From NCBI RefSeq assembly GCF_025263685.1, contig NZ_CP092109.1:3597001-3661000 (forward strand): a DNA stretch of 64,000 bases, written 5' to 3'. A program made the translations under genes and the position numbers. This stretch comes from Geoalkalibacter halelectricus (GTDB taxonomy: Bacteria > Desulfobacterota > Desulfuromonadia > Desulfuromonadales > Geoalkalibacteraceae). A model generated the notes under the pieces. The model was not told the DNA's origin and searched no databases. It was given only the letters and a program-made list of their open reading frames with translations. This document shows, in pieces, positions 16,330-24,000 of the stretch. Within the stretch, counting starts at the first letter, position 1, and every line of letters starts with the position of its first letter.

Positions 16330-17517
16330 ATGCTTAAACTGAATCTCGTTCTCATCTCCCAATTCGGCCCGCCCTCGCTTGCCTCCATCCGCAGTTGGGG
16401 GCGCCGTGGCGCGCGGGTCGGGTTGATTCAAATCGTCTCTGCAGGCGAGCCCGTCCCACGTTCGCGTTATTTAGCAGACCATATCGCCGTCACCGCTGAC
16501 GAATTTATGAGCGGTGACGGCTTTGCGCGTGCACTGACCTTCATTCGCGATTTTAACGCCGACCTGCTGCTGACCATCAGCGAACAATTCGCTTGCCTGT
16601 TGGATGAAAACCGACACCTTCTTCCGGACAACATGCAACTGATGTTTTCCGGCGCTGAAACCACCCGCGCCATCCTTTCAAAAAGCCGACAAATTGCAAT
16701 GGCTGGCAAGTTAGGCATGAAGTTGCTGCCCACCTGGGAGATCGGGGGGAGGGACTTTGATTGGTCTCAAATATCTCCAAAGGATTTTCCTCTGTGCCTG
16801 AGACCGTCAAAGCCGGGCGGGATAAGACCATCCTTCAAGGTAAGAATCGTACGATCCGCCGAGGAGCTTGACGCGTTCATCAAAACCATCGAGCAATTCA
16901 ACAGCCCGGTGCTGGCCCAGCCCTTCACCAACGTGCCTAACCTTGTCGTGCACGGTGCCCGCGGCCCGGACGGAACCGCCTGCGGGGTGGAAGGTTTCCT
17001 GGTAGAGCGTAAATTCGAGGGCGTGACGCTGACCATCCGCCCCTTTGCCATCAGCGATGAATTGCGACGACAGTGCATGGCTTTTGTGGAGGAGTTCGGA
17101 GTCATCGGCCCCTATCATTTCGAATTTCTCTATGATCCCGAGACTCAGACCCCCTGGTTTCTTGAACTGAACAGCCGCCTGGGCGGCACCACCGCCAAGG
17201 TGCTGGCTTGCGGCTATGACGAACCGGCCTGGGCGCTGAAAGCTTTTGGTTATGATGTGGACCCCGGCCGCACACGCAATGGCGTGACGGCCTCAAGTAA
17301 AAAAGCCATCGGCAAATTTCTTCTCGGTGCCCTTAAGGGTAAGCTCACCCCTCTCGATTATCCTGATGAGCCGCGCTGGAAACGTGTCGTCATGGCGCTC
17401 TACGGCTTTGCCGCCTGGCGCGATGATGTTTTTGCCTGGGATGATTTGCCGGCTGCAATGGCGCTGTATGGTTTGACATTCGACGGGAAGAAGCAGGCGG
17501 AAAAGGTTAGGACGTAG
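16330..17517 (+). CDS. ATP-grasp ligase-like protein 2
   Basis: A 395-residue ATP-grasp protein. The N-terminal domain has LISQFGPPSLASIRSWGRRG; the metal-binding end of the fold is FEFLYDPETQTPWFLELNSRLGG near residue 262-284 (E and N ligands). It is only distantly similar to the ATP-grasp protein at 13940, so two ligation steps are encoded close together. Base composition returns to GC-rich after the AT-rich glycosyltransferase. The TAG stop at 17515-17517 is part of a GTAGGGGC hairpin, so the last residues may not be original. Confidence 0.65.
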   Translation: MLKLNLVLISQFGPPSLASIRSWGRRGARVGLIQIVSAGEPVPRSRYLADHIAVTADEFMSGDGFARALTFIRDFNADLLLTISEQFACLLDENRHLLPDNMQLMFSGAETTRAILSKSRQIAMAGKLGMKLLPTWEIGGRDFDWSQISPKDFPLCLRPSKPGGIRPSFKVRIVRSAEELDAFIKTIEQFNSPVLAQPFTNVPNLVVHGARGPDGTACGVEGFLVERKFEGVTLTIRPFAISDELRRQCMAFVEEFGVIGPYHFEFLYDPETQTPWFLELNSRLGGTTAKVLACGYDEPAWALKAFGYDVDPGRTRNGVTASSKKAIGKFLLGALKGKLTPLDYPDEPRWKRVVMALYGFAAWRDDVFAWDDLPAAMALYGLTFDGKKQAEKVRT

Positions 17518-17792
17518 GGGCGAGGCGTTGCCTCGCCCTGGGCGACGCATGCGTCGCCCCTACGGGGGGTGGTTGGTTGAATTGGTGATGCGTGGGGATG
17601 ATTGACCGCAGGGGCGCACTGATGTGCGCCCTGGTTGTTATGTGTTGCTCGGTCGTTATTGATTGGATGGCGATGTAGGGGCAAGGCATGCCTTGCCCTG
17701 GGCGCAGCACGCTGCGCCCCTACGGGTGCCGGTTGGGGGAATCGGATAATGCGTGGAGATGATTGACCGTAGGGGCGCACCGATGTGCGCCC
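17514..17792. repeat. Composite hairpin array, block 1
   Basis: Six hairpins: 17514-17538 (GCGAGG arms, forward), 17540-17563 (GCGACGC, reverse), 17608-17631 (GCGCACT, forward), 17675-17698 (GCAAGGC, forward), 17700-17723 (GCGCAGC, reverse), 17769-17792 (GCGCACC, forward). Two linkers of about 43-46 bases alternate: one containing GATGCGTGGGGATGATTGAC, the other containing GGTCGTTATTGATTGGATGG. Forward-reverse pairs abut with one base between them. Confidence 0.9.
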
Positions 17793-17800
17793 TGGTTGTC

Positions 17801-18067
17801 TTAGGTGCGTTTGCCGCGATAGACATCCTTGCGGTGGGAAACACGCAGAATCAGGACGAGGATTTCTGTTTCATTGATTTCGTAAACGACTCTGTAAGAC
17901 CCCGCGCGAATGCGGCGCAGGCCCGAGAGGTCGCCTTTGAGAAGCTTGCCGACATGGGGGTTTTGGGCGAGTTGGTCGATGGCTGCAACAAGGTGCGCGC
18001 GGGTCGGCTTATCGAGACGCTGGAGTTCCTTGAGAGCGCTTTTTTTAATCCTGATCGAGTAGGGCAC
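17801..18067 (-). CDS. RelE/ParE-family toxin
   Basis: An 88-residue toxin of the RelE/ParE fold (PYSIRIKKSALKELQRLDKP, LRRIRAGSYRVVYEINE, LRVSHRKDVYRGK). RelE-type members cleave ribosome-bound mRNA and ParE-type members poison gyrase; the sequence alone does not decide. GTG 18067 is preceded by a perfect AGGAGG on the minus strand. It overlaps the antitoxin by 23 bases and ends 8 bases from a hairpin repeat. It is the only apparently complete TA pair inside the hairpin array. Confidence 0.85.
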   Translation of the reverse strand: MPYSIRIKKSALKELQRLDKPTRAHLVAAIDQLAQNPHVGKLLKGDLSGLRRIRAGSYRVVYEINETEILVLILRVSHRKDVYRGKRT

Positions 18068-18266
18068 GCCGCGCCTCCTGCCAGTCGACCGTTTCATCCG
18101 CAGGATCTCGTAATCTCTCGATGGCGAGGGTTAGATCATTGAAGTCTTCGAGGTAGGCTTCAATGGCCTGCCGGATTACATCGGCGCGGGAGCGGTGCAG
18201 GGCGTTCGCGGCGCGATCAAGCTCGTTGATCATTTCCTCGGGAAGACGTGCAGTGATTTGGGACAT
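18045..18266 (-). CDS. Ribbon-helix-helix antitoxin (RelB/ParD/CopG type)
   Basis: A 73-residue protein whose N-terminus SQITARLPEEMINELDRAAN is a ribbon-helix-helix DNA-binding domain with ALHRSRADVIRQAIEAYLED completing it; the C-terminal DPADETVDWQEARRALLDQD is the toxin-binding tail. ATG 18266 is preferred to upstream in-frame ATGs. It is the first gene of the two-gene operon and should repress its own promoter. Confidence 0.85.
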   Translation of the reverse strand: MSQITARLPEEMINELDRAANALHRSRADVIRQAIEAYLEDFNDLTLAIERLRDPADETVDWQEARRALLDQD

Positions 18267-18354
18267 GCGGCCTCCGGCATGAATGTCGTTGACATTTATT
18301 GACATTATTGCTGGGGCATGGGTGATTTGCAAGGGGGATGGTGAAACTTCATTC

Positions 18355-18582
18355 GGGCGCACAACAGTCCGCCCCTACCGATATTGGTTGGATGGCGATG
18401 TAGGGGCAAGGCATGCCTTGCCCAGGGCGACGCATGCGTCGCCCCTACGGGGGCGGTTGGGTGAATTGGTAATGCGTGAGGGTGATTTACCGTAGGGGCG
18501 CACCGACGTGCGCCCTGGTTGTTATGTGTTGCCCGGTCGTTATTGATTGGATGTGGATGTAGGGGCGACGCATGCGTCGCCC
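18355..18582. repeat. Composite hairpin array, block 2
   Basis: Five hairpins: 18355-18378 (reverse, imperfect arms), 18400-18423 (GCAAGGC, forward), 18425-18448 (GCGACGC, reverse), 18492-18515 (GCGCACC with CGACG centre, forward), 18559-18582 (GCGACGC, forward). The linkers are those of block 1 in the same order. This block fills the interval between the RelBE pair and the DUF4160/DUF2442 genes. Confidence 0.9.
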
Positions 18583-18632
18583 TTGGCGGCATTGCCGTTC
18601 CCGTGCGCGAGTCAGATAGTGTTGTAAAATGA

Positions 18633-18767
18633 ATGAGGAGGGATATTTCAAATTCAAAAACCCGATTGGTTCAGGCCTGGATTGAAATTCATCGAGATTC
18701 TTTGTTGGCTGATTGGGAATTGGCGATCAACGGCCAACCTCTTTTTCCCATCGACCCTCTGCGTTAG
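18633..18767 (+). pseudogene. DUF4160-like protein, C-terminal remnant
   Basis: A 44-codon frame beginning ATG 18633, ending LVQAWIEIHRDSLLADWELA then INGQPLFPIDPLR. This is the conserved C-terminus of DUF4160 proteins, which usually have another ~45 residues in front and are encoded immediately before DUF2442. The missing front lies where hairpin DNA ends (18582), leaving about 50 bases of unassigned sequence between them. Whether the fragment is translated is unknown. The match to DUF4160 is from memory of the family. Confidence 0.6.
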
Positions 18768-18775
18768 GAGGTTTT

Positions 18776-19036
18776 ATGGAATCAGTGATCCGGGTTGTTG
18801 CACGTGATGATTTTCATTTGGAATTATGGTTCAGAAATGGAGAACATCGTATTTTTGATGCCCGTCCCTATTTGGATCGGGGTGTGTTCCAGCGATTAAA
18901 GAATGTTTCCTTGTTCAAGCAGGCGTATGTTGCCATGGACACGGTTTGTTGGCCTGGTGATCTGGATATGGCACCGGAAACCCTCTATGACCGGTCAGTG
19001 TCGGTAAGTCGTAGCGAAAAACATGCGTGTTGTTGA
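18776..19036 (+). CDS. DUF2442-family small protein
   Basis: An 86-residue DUF2442 protein: VIRVVARDDFHLELWFRNGE near the start and CWPGDLDMAPETLYDRS near the end, the family signature. ATG 18776 has a perfect AGGAGG 6 bases upstream and follows the DUF4160 remnant by 8 bases. DUF4160/DUF2442 pairs are suspected to be TA-like modules, but the function is unproven. The tail SVSVSRSEKHACC is atypical, and a hairpin begins 8 bases after the stop. Confidence 0.75.
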   Translation: MESVIRVVARDDFHLELWFRNGEHRIFDARPYLDRGVFQRLKNVSLFKQAYVAMDTVCWPGDLDMAPETLYDRSVSVSRSEKHACC

Positions 19037-19043
19037 TTGTGGC

Positions 19044-19220
19044 GTAGGGGCGAGGCGGTGCCTCGCCCTGGGCGACCCAGCGAGTCGCCCCTACGGGGGA
19101 TGGTTGTGTAAATTGGTAATGCGTGGTGATGATTGACCGTAGGGGCGCAGCATGCTGCGCCCAGGTTGTCATGCGTCGCCCGGTCGTATCTGGTTGGATG
19201 GCGATGTAGGGGCGGGGCGG
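19044..19220. repeat. Composite hairpin array, block 3
   Basis: Hairpins at 19044-19068 (GCGAGG, forward), 19070-19094 (GCGAC with CAGC centre, reverse), 19139-19162 (GCGCAGC, forward) and a truncated forward copy starting at 19206 that loses its second arm after GGGGCGGGGCGG. The truncation point is where the HepT-like remnant on the minus strand ends. Confidence 0.85.
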
Positions 19221-19221
19221 C

Positions 19222-19278
19222 TCAGGGGTGGAATGTCTTGCTTGACAGTATCAGATAGACGCAATCATCGCGTCTCAT
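19222..19278 (-). pseudogene. Possible HepT (DUF86) remnant
   Basis: An 18-codon frame starts at ATG 19278 in an ATGA overlap with the nucleotidyltransferase stop, exactly where the HepT toxin normally starts in MntA/HepT operons. It reads MRRDDCVYLILSSKTFHP and stops. The first nine residues resemble HepT N-termini; the rest does not, and a truncated hairpin follows at once. The call rests mainly on position, so it is tentative. Confidence 0.4.
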
Positions 19279-19559
19279 TGGTAGATAACCCGCATTTCGG
19301 CTTTGATGCGGTCTATGAGGCGGGGGCTGATAGCGGCTTCGGTGAGTAAGTCGACGTGAATTCCTAAGGCTTCGCTTAATTCCCGTTGGATTTTGACCAG
19401 GGTGAGGAAACTTTTGCGATTTTTGAAATCCACCAGAAGGTCAAGGTCGCTGTCCGGGCCGGCCTCGCCGCGGGCATGTGAGCCGAAAATGCCGATTCGG
19501 GCGGCATCATGATTTTTCAAGAGGGTGATGAGGGTGGATTCCATATCCTTGGATATCAT
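19275..19559 (-). CDS. MNT-domain nucleotidyltransferase (MntA-like antitoxin)
   Basis: A 94-residue minimal nucleotidyltransferase. The signature GIFGSHARGEAGPDSDLDLL (residues ~22-41) has the GS motif and both metal Asp of the DxD pair. In MntA/HepT modules such enzymes AMPylate and silence the HEPN toxin. Here the partner is reduced to a possible remnant, so this is an orphan antitoxin. It lies on the minus strand between blocks 3 and 4 of the hairpin array. Confidence 0.8.
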   Translation of the reverse strand: MISKDMESTLITLLKNHDAARIGIFGSHARGEAGPDSDLDLLVDFKNRKSFLTLVKIQRELSEALGIHVDLLTEAAISPRLIDRIKAEMRVIYQ

Positions 19560-19627
19560 GGTTGCTCCTGATTTTACGGCACTGTTTGGATGCTATCAAA
19601 AGACATGGCATGAATCAAAACAAAACC

Positions 19628-19872
19628 GGGCGCAGCACGCTGCGCCCCTACGGGTTCCGGTTGGGTGAATCGGTAATGCGTGGGGATGATGGAACGTAGG
19701 GGCGCACCGGTGTGCGCCCTGGTTGTCATGCGTTGCCGGTCGATGTCGATTGGATGGCGGCGTAGGGTCAAGGCATGCCTTGCCCAGGGCGACGCATGCG
19801 TCGTCCCTACGGGGCGGCATTTGCGGGAATTCGCGTTTTTGTTAAGGTGTAGGGGCGCACCGACGTGCTCCC
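19628..19872. repeat. Composite hairpin array, block 4
   Basis: Hairpins at 19628-19651 (GCGCAGC, reverse), 19696-19719 (GCGCACC with CCGGTG centre, forward), 19762-19785 (GTCAAGGC, forward), 19787-19810 (GCGACGC, reverse), 19849-19872 (GCGCACC, forward, arm ending GTGCTCCC). The same two linkers separate them. It accounts for most of the gene-free stretch 19560-19900. Confidence 0.9.
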
Positions 19873-19900
19873 AATCATTTCCCGCCATTCAGAGGCGCTC

Positions 19901-22732
19901 ATGGCACTGCCCGGAAATCTTTTGAAATTTCTTTTTTATTTGGCTCCCTTTGTCCTTCTTTTAGCCCTCGATCATCATGCGCTCGGCGCAGCAGCTCAGC
20001 CCTTGGCGGCAACGCCTATTCAGGTGAACGGGGCTGCCGACCTCCCCGTAACCCTCACCGTCCGTGATACCGCGCCCGGCGGCCGGGCGCGCGCACTCGA
20101 ACCGGTGACTTCCGGTGTGCCGCTGCCTATGCGGGCGGGCGTTGTCGATCCGGACTCGCTGGTGCTGACGGATGACCAGGGCAATGTGGTGCCGGCGCAA
20201 TTCACCGTTTTGGCTCGCTGGAATGGGCCGATTACGAATGAAACCCTGAAGATTCGCTGGGTGTTGGTGGATTTTCAGGCGGATGTTTCAGCAAGCGGTG
20301 CCAGAGACTATGTGCTCAGCAAGATCGAGGATGCGCGGAGTAAGGTTGAGAATCCGATTGAAATTACCGAACACGCGGATCGATTTCTCATCGATACGGG
20401 GGCGGCGCGTTTTTCCGTCAGCCGCAGGTATTTCAACCTGTTTGATCAGGTATGGGCTGGGCGGGGAGAGGGCGCGCTGGTGGTGGATCAGGTGGGGCGC
20501 GGCGGCGTTGTGTTGGTCGACGGGGAGGGCAAGCGTTTTTCATCGCTGAATGCGCCGCCGGAATCCATCGAAGTCGAAGAAAGCGGGCCCTTGCGTTCGG
20601 TGGTGCGGGTGCGTGGGGTGTTGCGCGCCGAAGATGGTACCTATTTTGCCCCGCCGGTCAACAACAGTAAGGATTGGCCGCGCTTCAGCCAGCCTTATGA
20701 ACACTCCTTCGTCTATTACAACTGCCGTATTCATTTCTATGCCGGCAAGGATTATGTGCGGGTGTTTTTCACCCTGGAAAACAATGGTGCCAACGGTCGC
20801 ACCAATCCCGAGCAGTATTTTGCGCCCATTCAGGCGGTCTATTTCGACAGCCTCAGCCTGGAATTGAATTTGGCGGAACAAAAGCCGGCTCTGGTGACCA
20901 GCGCCGGCCTCCAGGAACGCCTTGAAAAAGACGACCTTCTCAGCATTTTGCAGAATTGGCGCGAAACCGATGAACCAAACCGCAACGGGACTCTTGAGTC
21001 TTCCTTTGCCAAGGGGGCTTTTTTCTCGATGCGAAAGGGCGAGGAAAAGGTCAAGGAGGGACAGACTCATCCTGGTTGGCTGCGGCTAAAGGGGGACAGC
21101 GCCGAAGTGGGGTTGGCGGTGCGCCATTACTGGCAGAACTTCCCGAAAAAAATTGTTGCCGGCCCTGGGCGATTGCGGGTGGATCTGTGGCCGGAGGAGG
21201 GTTATTACCCGCACTGCCGAAGCGAGGATTTTCCTGAAGAACAGCATGACATGTACTGCCGACAGGCGGGCCGGGATGTCGGGCTGTATCTTTTTGACGG
21301 CGGCCGCCACAAAACACATGAAATGCTTCTGGCCTTTGCCGTGCCGGGTGAGGGGACTGACCCGGAAGCTCTTCATGCCGCAGTTGAGCATCCGCTGATG
21401 GCTTTGGCGTCGCCTGCCTGGTACAGCGACACCGGAGGGCTGGGAATGATCGCACCGGGCGGCTTGAGCATCGGCGACGCAGCACTCGATGAGGCGCTGG
21501 ATCGCTATGATCGCCTGCAGGTTGCCATGGTGGATGAGGACGTTTCGCAAAATGAGTGGACCATCAACACGCTCAAGACCCGCTATCCGGCGCGATGGAG
21601 TTATACCCGCCAATATCGGTATTTCGGGTGGATGGGATTCGGCGATCTGCTCTGGTCGAACCAGACGGGCAGCGCCCTGCATTATGACTGGCCTTACAGC
21701 ATGCTGCTGCACTATCTGCGCACCGGCCATCGCGGTTTGTTTGATGCCGGAGTGGAGATGGCGAAACATCGCTACGATATCGACCAGTATCATGGCGAGC
21801 GACGCGACAGCCGCGGCAACCATGTGTGGACCAACCATATGGCTTTTTACGAACTGGACCGGCATTCGGACCCGTCCATCGGTACTCACGCACCGGCGCG
21901 GGTGTCCATGAACAGTCACACCTGGAACGGGGGACTGGTGCTTTATTACCTATTGACGGGGGACCGCAAGGCTTGGGAGGCGGCCAAAGCCAATGGGCAA
22001 GCAGCCTTCAATCGCCTGGAGCGGCGTTCGCTGAGCCAGGGCTGCGCCGACCACGAAACCCGCCAGGAAACCTGGCCGATTCTCAACCTGGTCAATCTCT
22101 ATCGCGTCAATGGCGATCCGGGGCATCTGGAGGTGGCACGCAACATCGCCGTCAATCGCGTTCTTTATCGCGAACAGCGTGCCGGGGGGCGTGGGTTGTT
22201 CGGCGCCGGGCGCGACTGCGATGCAATTGACGGCAGCCGTCAGTCGAGCGTGATGTTTTCTTATGCCATTGATCCTTTGATCCAAATCCATTATGAGACC
22301 GGGGATGGGGAGCTGGGAGAACTGTTGGTGCGCATGGCTGATTTCACCAAGGACTTGTTTCTGTTCGGAGGTGATGTCGACGGCGAAGGGAAATATCGGC
22401 CTTTGCAAAGCCCCACCAGTTGGCGGCAGGGCGATGCTGAAGACGATAAAAAAGGTGAACCGATAAAAAACGTATTTTGGGCGGATCTTTTAGCCTATGC
22501 GTATCATTTAACCGGTGAGGTGGATTATCTGCACTGGGCCCGGCACGTTTTTCGCGATGCCATGTTTTATTACACCATTGGTGGAAACCGTTATATCGAC
22601 CCCACGAGGCGGTCGCGTATCAGCTTTATTGACGGTATGTTTGCATCCAGTGAAACCAAGGCCCACGGTTGGATCGGCCGGACCAACCAGGTTTATCTGC
22701 ATACCGAGTACACCCTGGGGACGGATCGGTAG
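19901..22732 (+). CDS. Exported exo-rhamnogalacturonan-lyase-like protein (PcRGLX/YetA type)
   Basis: A 943-residue protein with a signal peptide (hydrophobic FLFYLAPFVLLLALDHHALG, residues ~12-31). The N-terminal domain has RARALEPVTSGVPLPMRAG and a beta-rich stretch to ~residue 480; the C-terminal half (from ~550) is helical with HTWNGGLVLYYLLTGDRKAW and CADHETRQETWPILNLVNLY, like the alpha/alpha-barrel of PcRGLX/YetA lyases. It may trim or remodel the exported polymer. AGAGG precedes ATG 19901; the frame extends upstream only into a hairpin. Family assignment is from remembered motifs. Confidence 0.55.
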   Translation: MALPGNLLKFLFYLAPFVLLLALDHHALGAAAQPLAATPIQVNGAADLPVTLTVRDTAPGGRARALEPVTSGVPLPMRAGVVDPDSLVLTDDQGNVVPAQFTVLARWNGPITNETLKIRWVLVDFQADVSASGARDYVLSKIEDARSKVENPIEITEHADRFLIDTGAARFSVSRRYFNLFDQVWAGRGEGALVVDQVGRGGVVLVDGEGKRFSSLNAPPESIEVEESGPLRSVVRVRGVLRAEDGTYFAPPVNNSKDWPRFSQPYEHSFVYYNCRIHFYAGKDYVRVFFTLENNGANGRTNPEQYFAPIQAVYFDSLSLELNLAEQKPALVTSAGLQERLEKDDLLSILQNWRETDEPNRNGTLESSFAKGAFFSMRKGEEKVKEGQTHPGWLRLKGDSAEVGLAVRHYWQNFPKKIVAGPGRLRVDLWPEEGYYPHCRSEDFPEEQHDMYCRQAGRDVGLYLFDGGRHKTHEMLLAFAVPGEGTDPEALHAAVEHPLMALASPAWYSDTGGLGMIAPGGLSIGDAALDEALDRYDRLQVAMVDEDVSQNEWTINTLKTRYPARWSYTRQYRYFGWMGFGDLLWSNQTGSALHYDWPYSMLLHYLRTGHRGLFDAGVEMAKHRYDIDQYHGERRDSRGNHVWTNHMAFYELDRHSDPSIGTHAPARVSMNSHTWNGGLVLYYLLTGDRKAWEAAKANGQAAFNRLERRSLSQGCADHETRQETWPILNLVNLYRVNGDPGHLEVARNIAVNRVLYREQRAGGRGLFGAGRDCDAIDGSRQSSVMFSYAIDPLIQIHYETGDGELGELLVRMADFTKDLFLFGGDVDGEGKYRPLQSPTSWRQGDAEDDKKGEPIKNVFWADLLAYAYHLTGEVDYLHWARHVFRDAMFYYTIGGNRYIDPTRRSRISFIDGMFASSETKAHGWIGRTNQVYLHTEYTLGTDR

Positions 22733-23973
22733 TGGGGGAGGCGAGCGGTTCTCGAAAACTTCTGGGTTTTTCATCCACGGCGATTAGTACCGCGGCAATT
22801 GTTTACACCCTGATGCTTATTTACGGTACGCTCTACCCCTTTCGTGGCTGGGAGGTGCCGAGGGGAGGGTTTGCTCACAACTTTCTCGTTGTTGGCGCGG
22901 ATACCCTGTCGAAACCGGATCTGATCACCAACTTTGTCGTGTATCTGCCTTTTGGCCTGCTGTGGGGCGGGCTGTTCTTGGCGTCGCGACGCTGGTTTTC
23001 GGCGGTTCTCCTGGCCGGCCTGATGGGAGCCGGCCTGAGCTTTTGCCTGGAAACCGTGCAGGTTTTTTTGCCAGCGCGGGTTTCGGCGGTGTCTGATCTG
23101 GTGTTGAACGGGCTGGGGGCGGTGGCCGGTGGCGGACTTGCGGTGCTGTTGGTCGGTCGAGCGGGGTGGGGCGCCAGCCTGCGCCGTTTTCGCCAGGAGC
23201 AGTTTTTCTCGGGCTCTCTGGCAAATATTGGTTTGCTCGCCGCATGCTTCTGGATCTTGTCGCAGCTTAGTCCGCTGGTCCCGTCCCTGGGGGTGAGCAA
23301 TCTGCGACATGGCCTAAAGCCCCTTTGGCACTCCCTTAGCGGGCAGGCGGGCTTGGTGCCTCTGCAAGCTCTGGGTTATGTGTTCAGCGTTGCGGGGCTT
23401 GGTGCCATTGTTTTGAGCCTGGGGCGCTCGCGAAGATTCGTCCTTGGATTTTTTGCCATGGCCCTGGGAATGGTTTTGCTGCTCAAGGTTCCCGTTCTCA
23501 GCCGCCAGCTCTCTTTGGAGGCGGTTCTCGGGTGCTTTGGTGCCCTGGTGTTGTTGTTTGCTTTGTTGCACGCCTCGACGCGAACTCTGGCCTTTTGCGC
23601 CGCGGGTTTTCTGGTGCTGGGCTTTCTGGCCGAATCCTTGCGCCCGGGAACGTCGACATCGCTGTTTGCGTTCAACTGGGTGCCATTCAAGGGACATATG
23701 CGCAACCTGGTCGGGTTGGCCGGTATCCTTTGGAGCAGTTGGATTTTTCTCGGGCTGGGCTTTGCGGTGCGCTCCCTGAGTTCGGCTTCGAATTGGCGCC
23801 CTTATTTTCTGTGGGGAATGCTGGGGGTTTTCTGCCTGGCGTTTGGCGTTGAGTGGCTGCAACGCTCGATTCCCGGCCGCTCACCCGATATGACCGATGT
23901 CCTCATTGCCCTGGTTGCCTGGACGGTTGCCTGGACGGGAGTGAACGAGCGGGCGATGAGGAGTGAGAGATGA
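22732..23973 (+). CDS. VanZ-like membrane protein with two VanZ-type halves
   Basis: A 413-residue polytopic membrane protein. The N-terminal half holds NFVVYLPFGLLWGGLFLASR and ETVQVFLPARVSAVSDLVLN, the VanZ core; the C-terminal half repeats the pattern with FNWVPFKGHMRNLVGLAGIL and EWLQRSIPGRSPDMTDVLIA. So the protein looks like an internal VanZ duplication. VanZ-like proteins are common in exopolysaccharide clusters, with unknown function. GTG 22732 overlaps the lyase stop by one base and has GGGGA upstream. Confidence 0.7.
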   Translation: MGEASGSRKLLGFSSTAISTAAIVYTLMLIYGTLYPFRGWEVPRGGFAHNFLVVGADTLSKPDLITNFVVYLPFGLLWGGLFLASRRWFSAVLLAGLMGAGLSFCLETVQVFLPARVSAVSDLVLNGLGAVAGGGLAVLLVGRAGWGASLRRFRQEQFFSGSLANIGLLAACFWILSQLSPLVPSLGVSNLRHGLKPLWHSLSGQAGLVPLQALGYVFSVAGLGAIVLSLGRSRRFVLGFFAMALGMVLLLKVPVLSRQLSLEAVLGCFGALVLLFALLHASTRTLAFCAAGFLVLGFLAESLRPGTSTSLFAFNWVPFKGHMRNLVGLAGILWSSWIFLGLGFAVRSLSSASNWRPYFLWGMLGVFCLAFGVEWLQRSIPGRSPDMTDVLIALVAWTVAWTGVNERAMRSER

Positions 23974-24000
23974 GCAATAATGGGCGCGGAAGACTTTTGG

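Noticed and set aside
7025-19872. Regularly recurring GTAGGGGC repeats as a CRISPR array
   Set aside because: Copies occur in both orientations, spacing is irregular, arm sequences vary, linkers recur instead of being unique, and no cas gene is present.
17514-19872. Integron cassette array with attC sites
   Set aside because: No integron integrase gene, separators lack the attC core-site layout, and cassette genes lie on both strands. The resemblance is kept only as an analogy.
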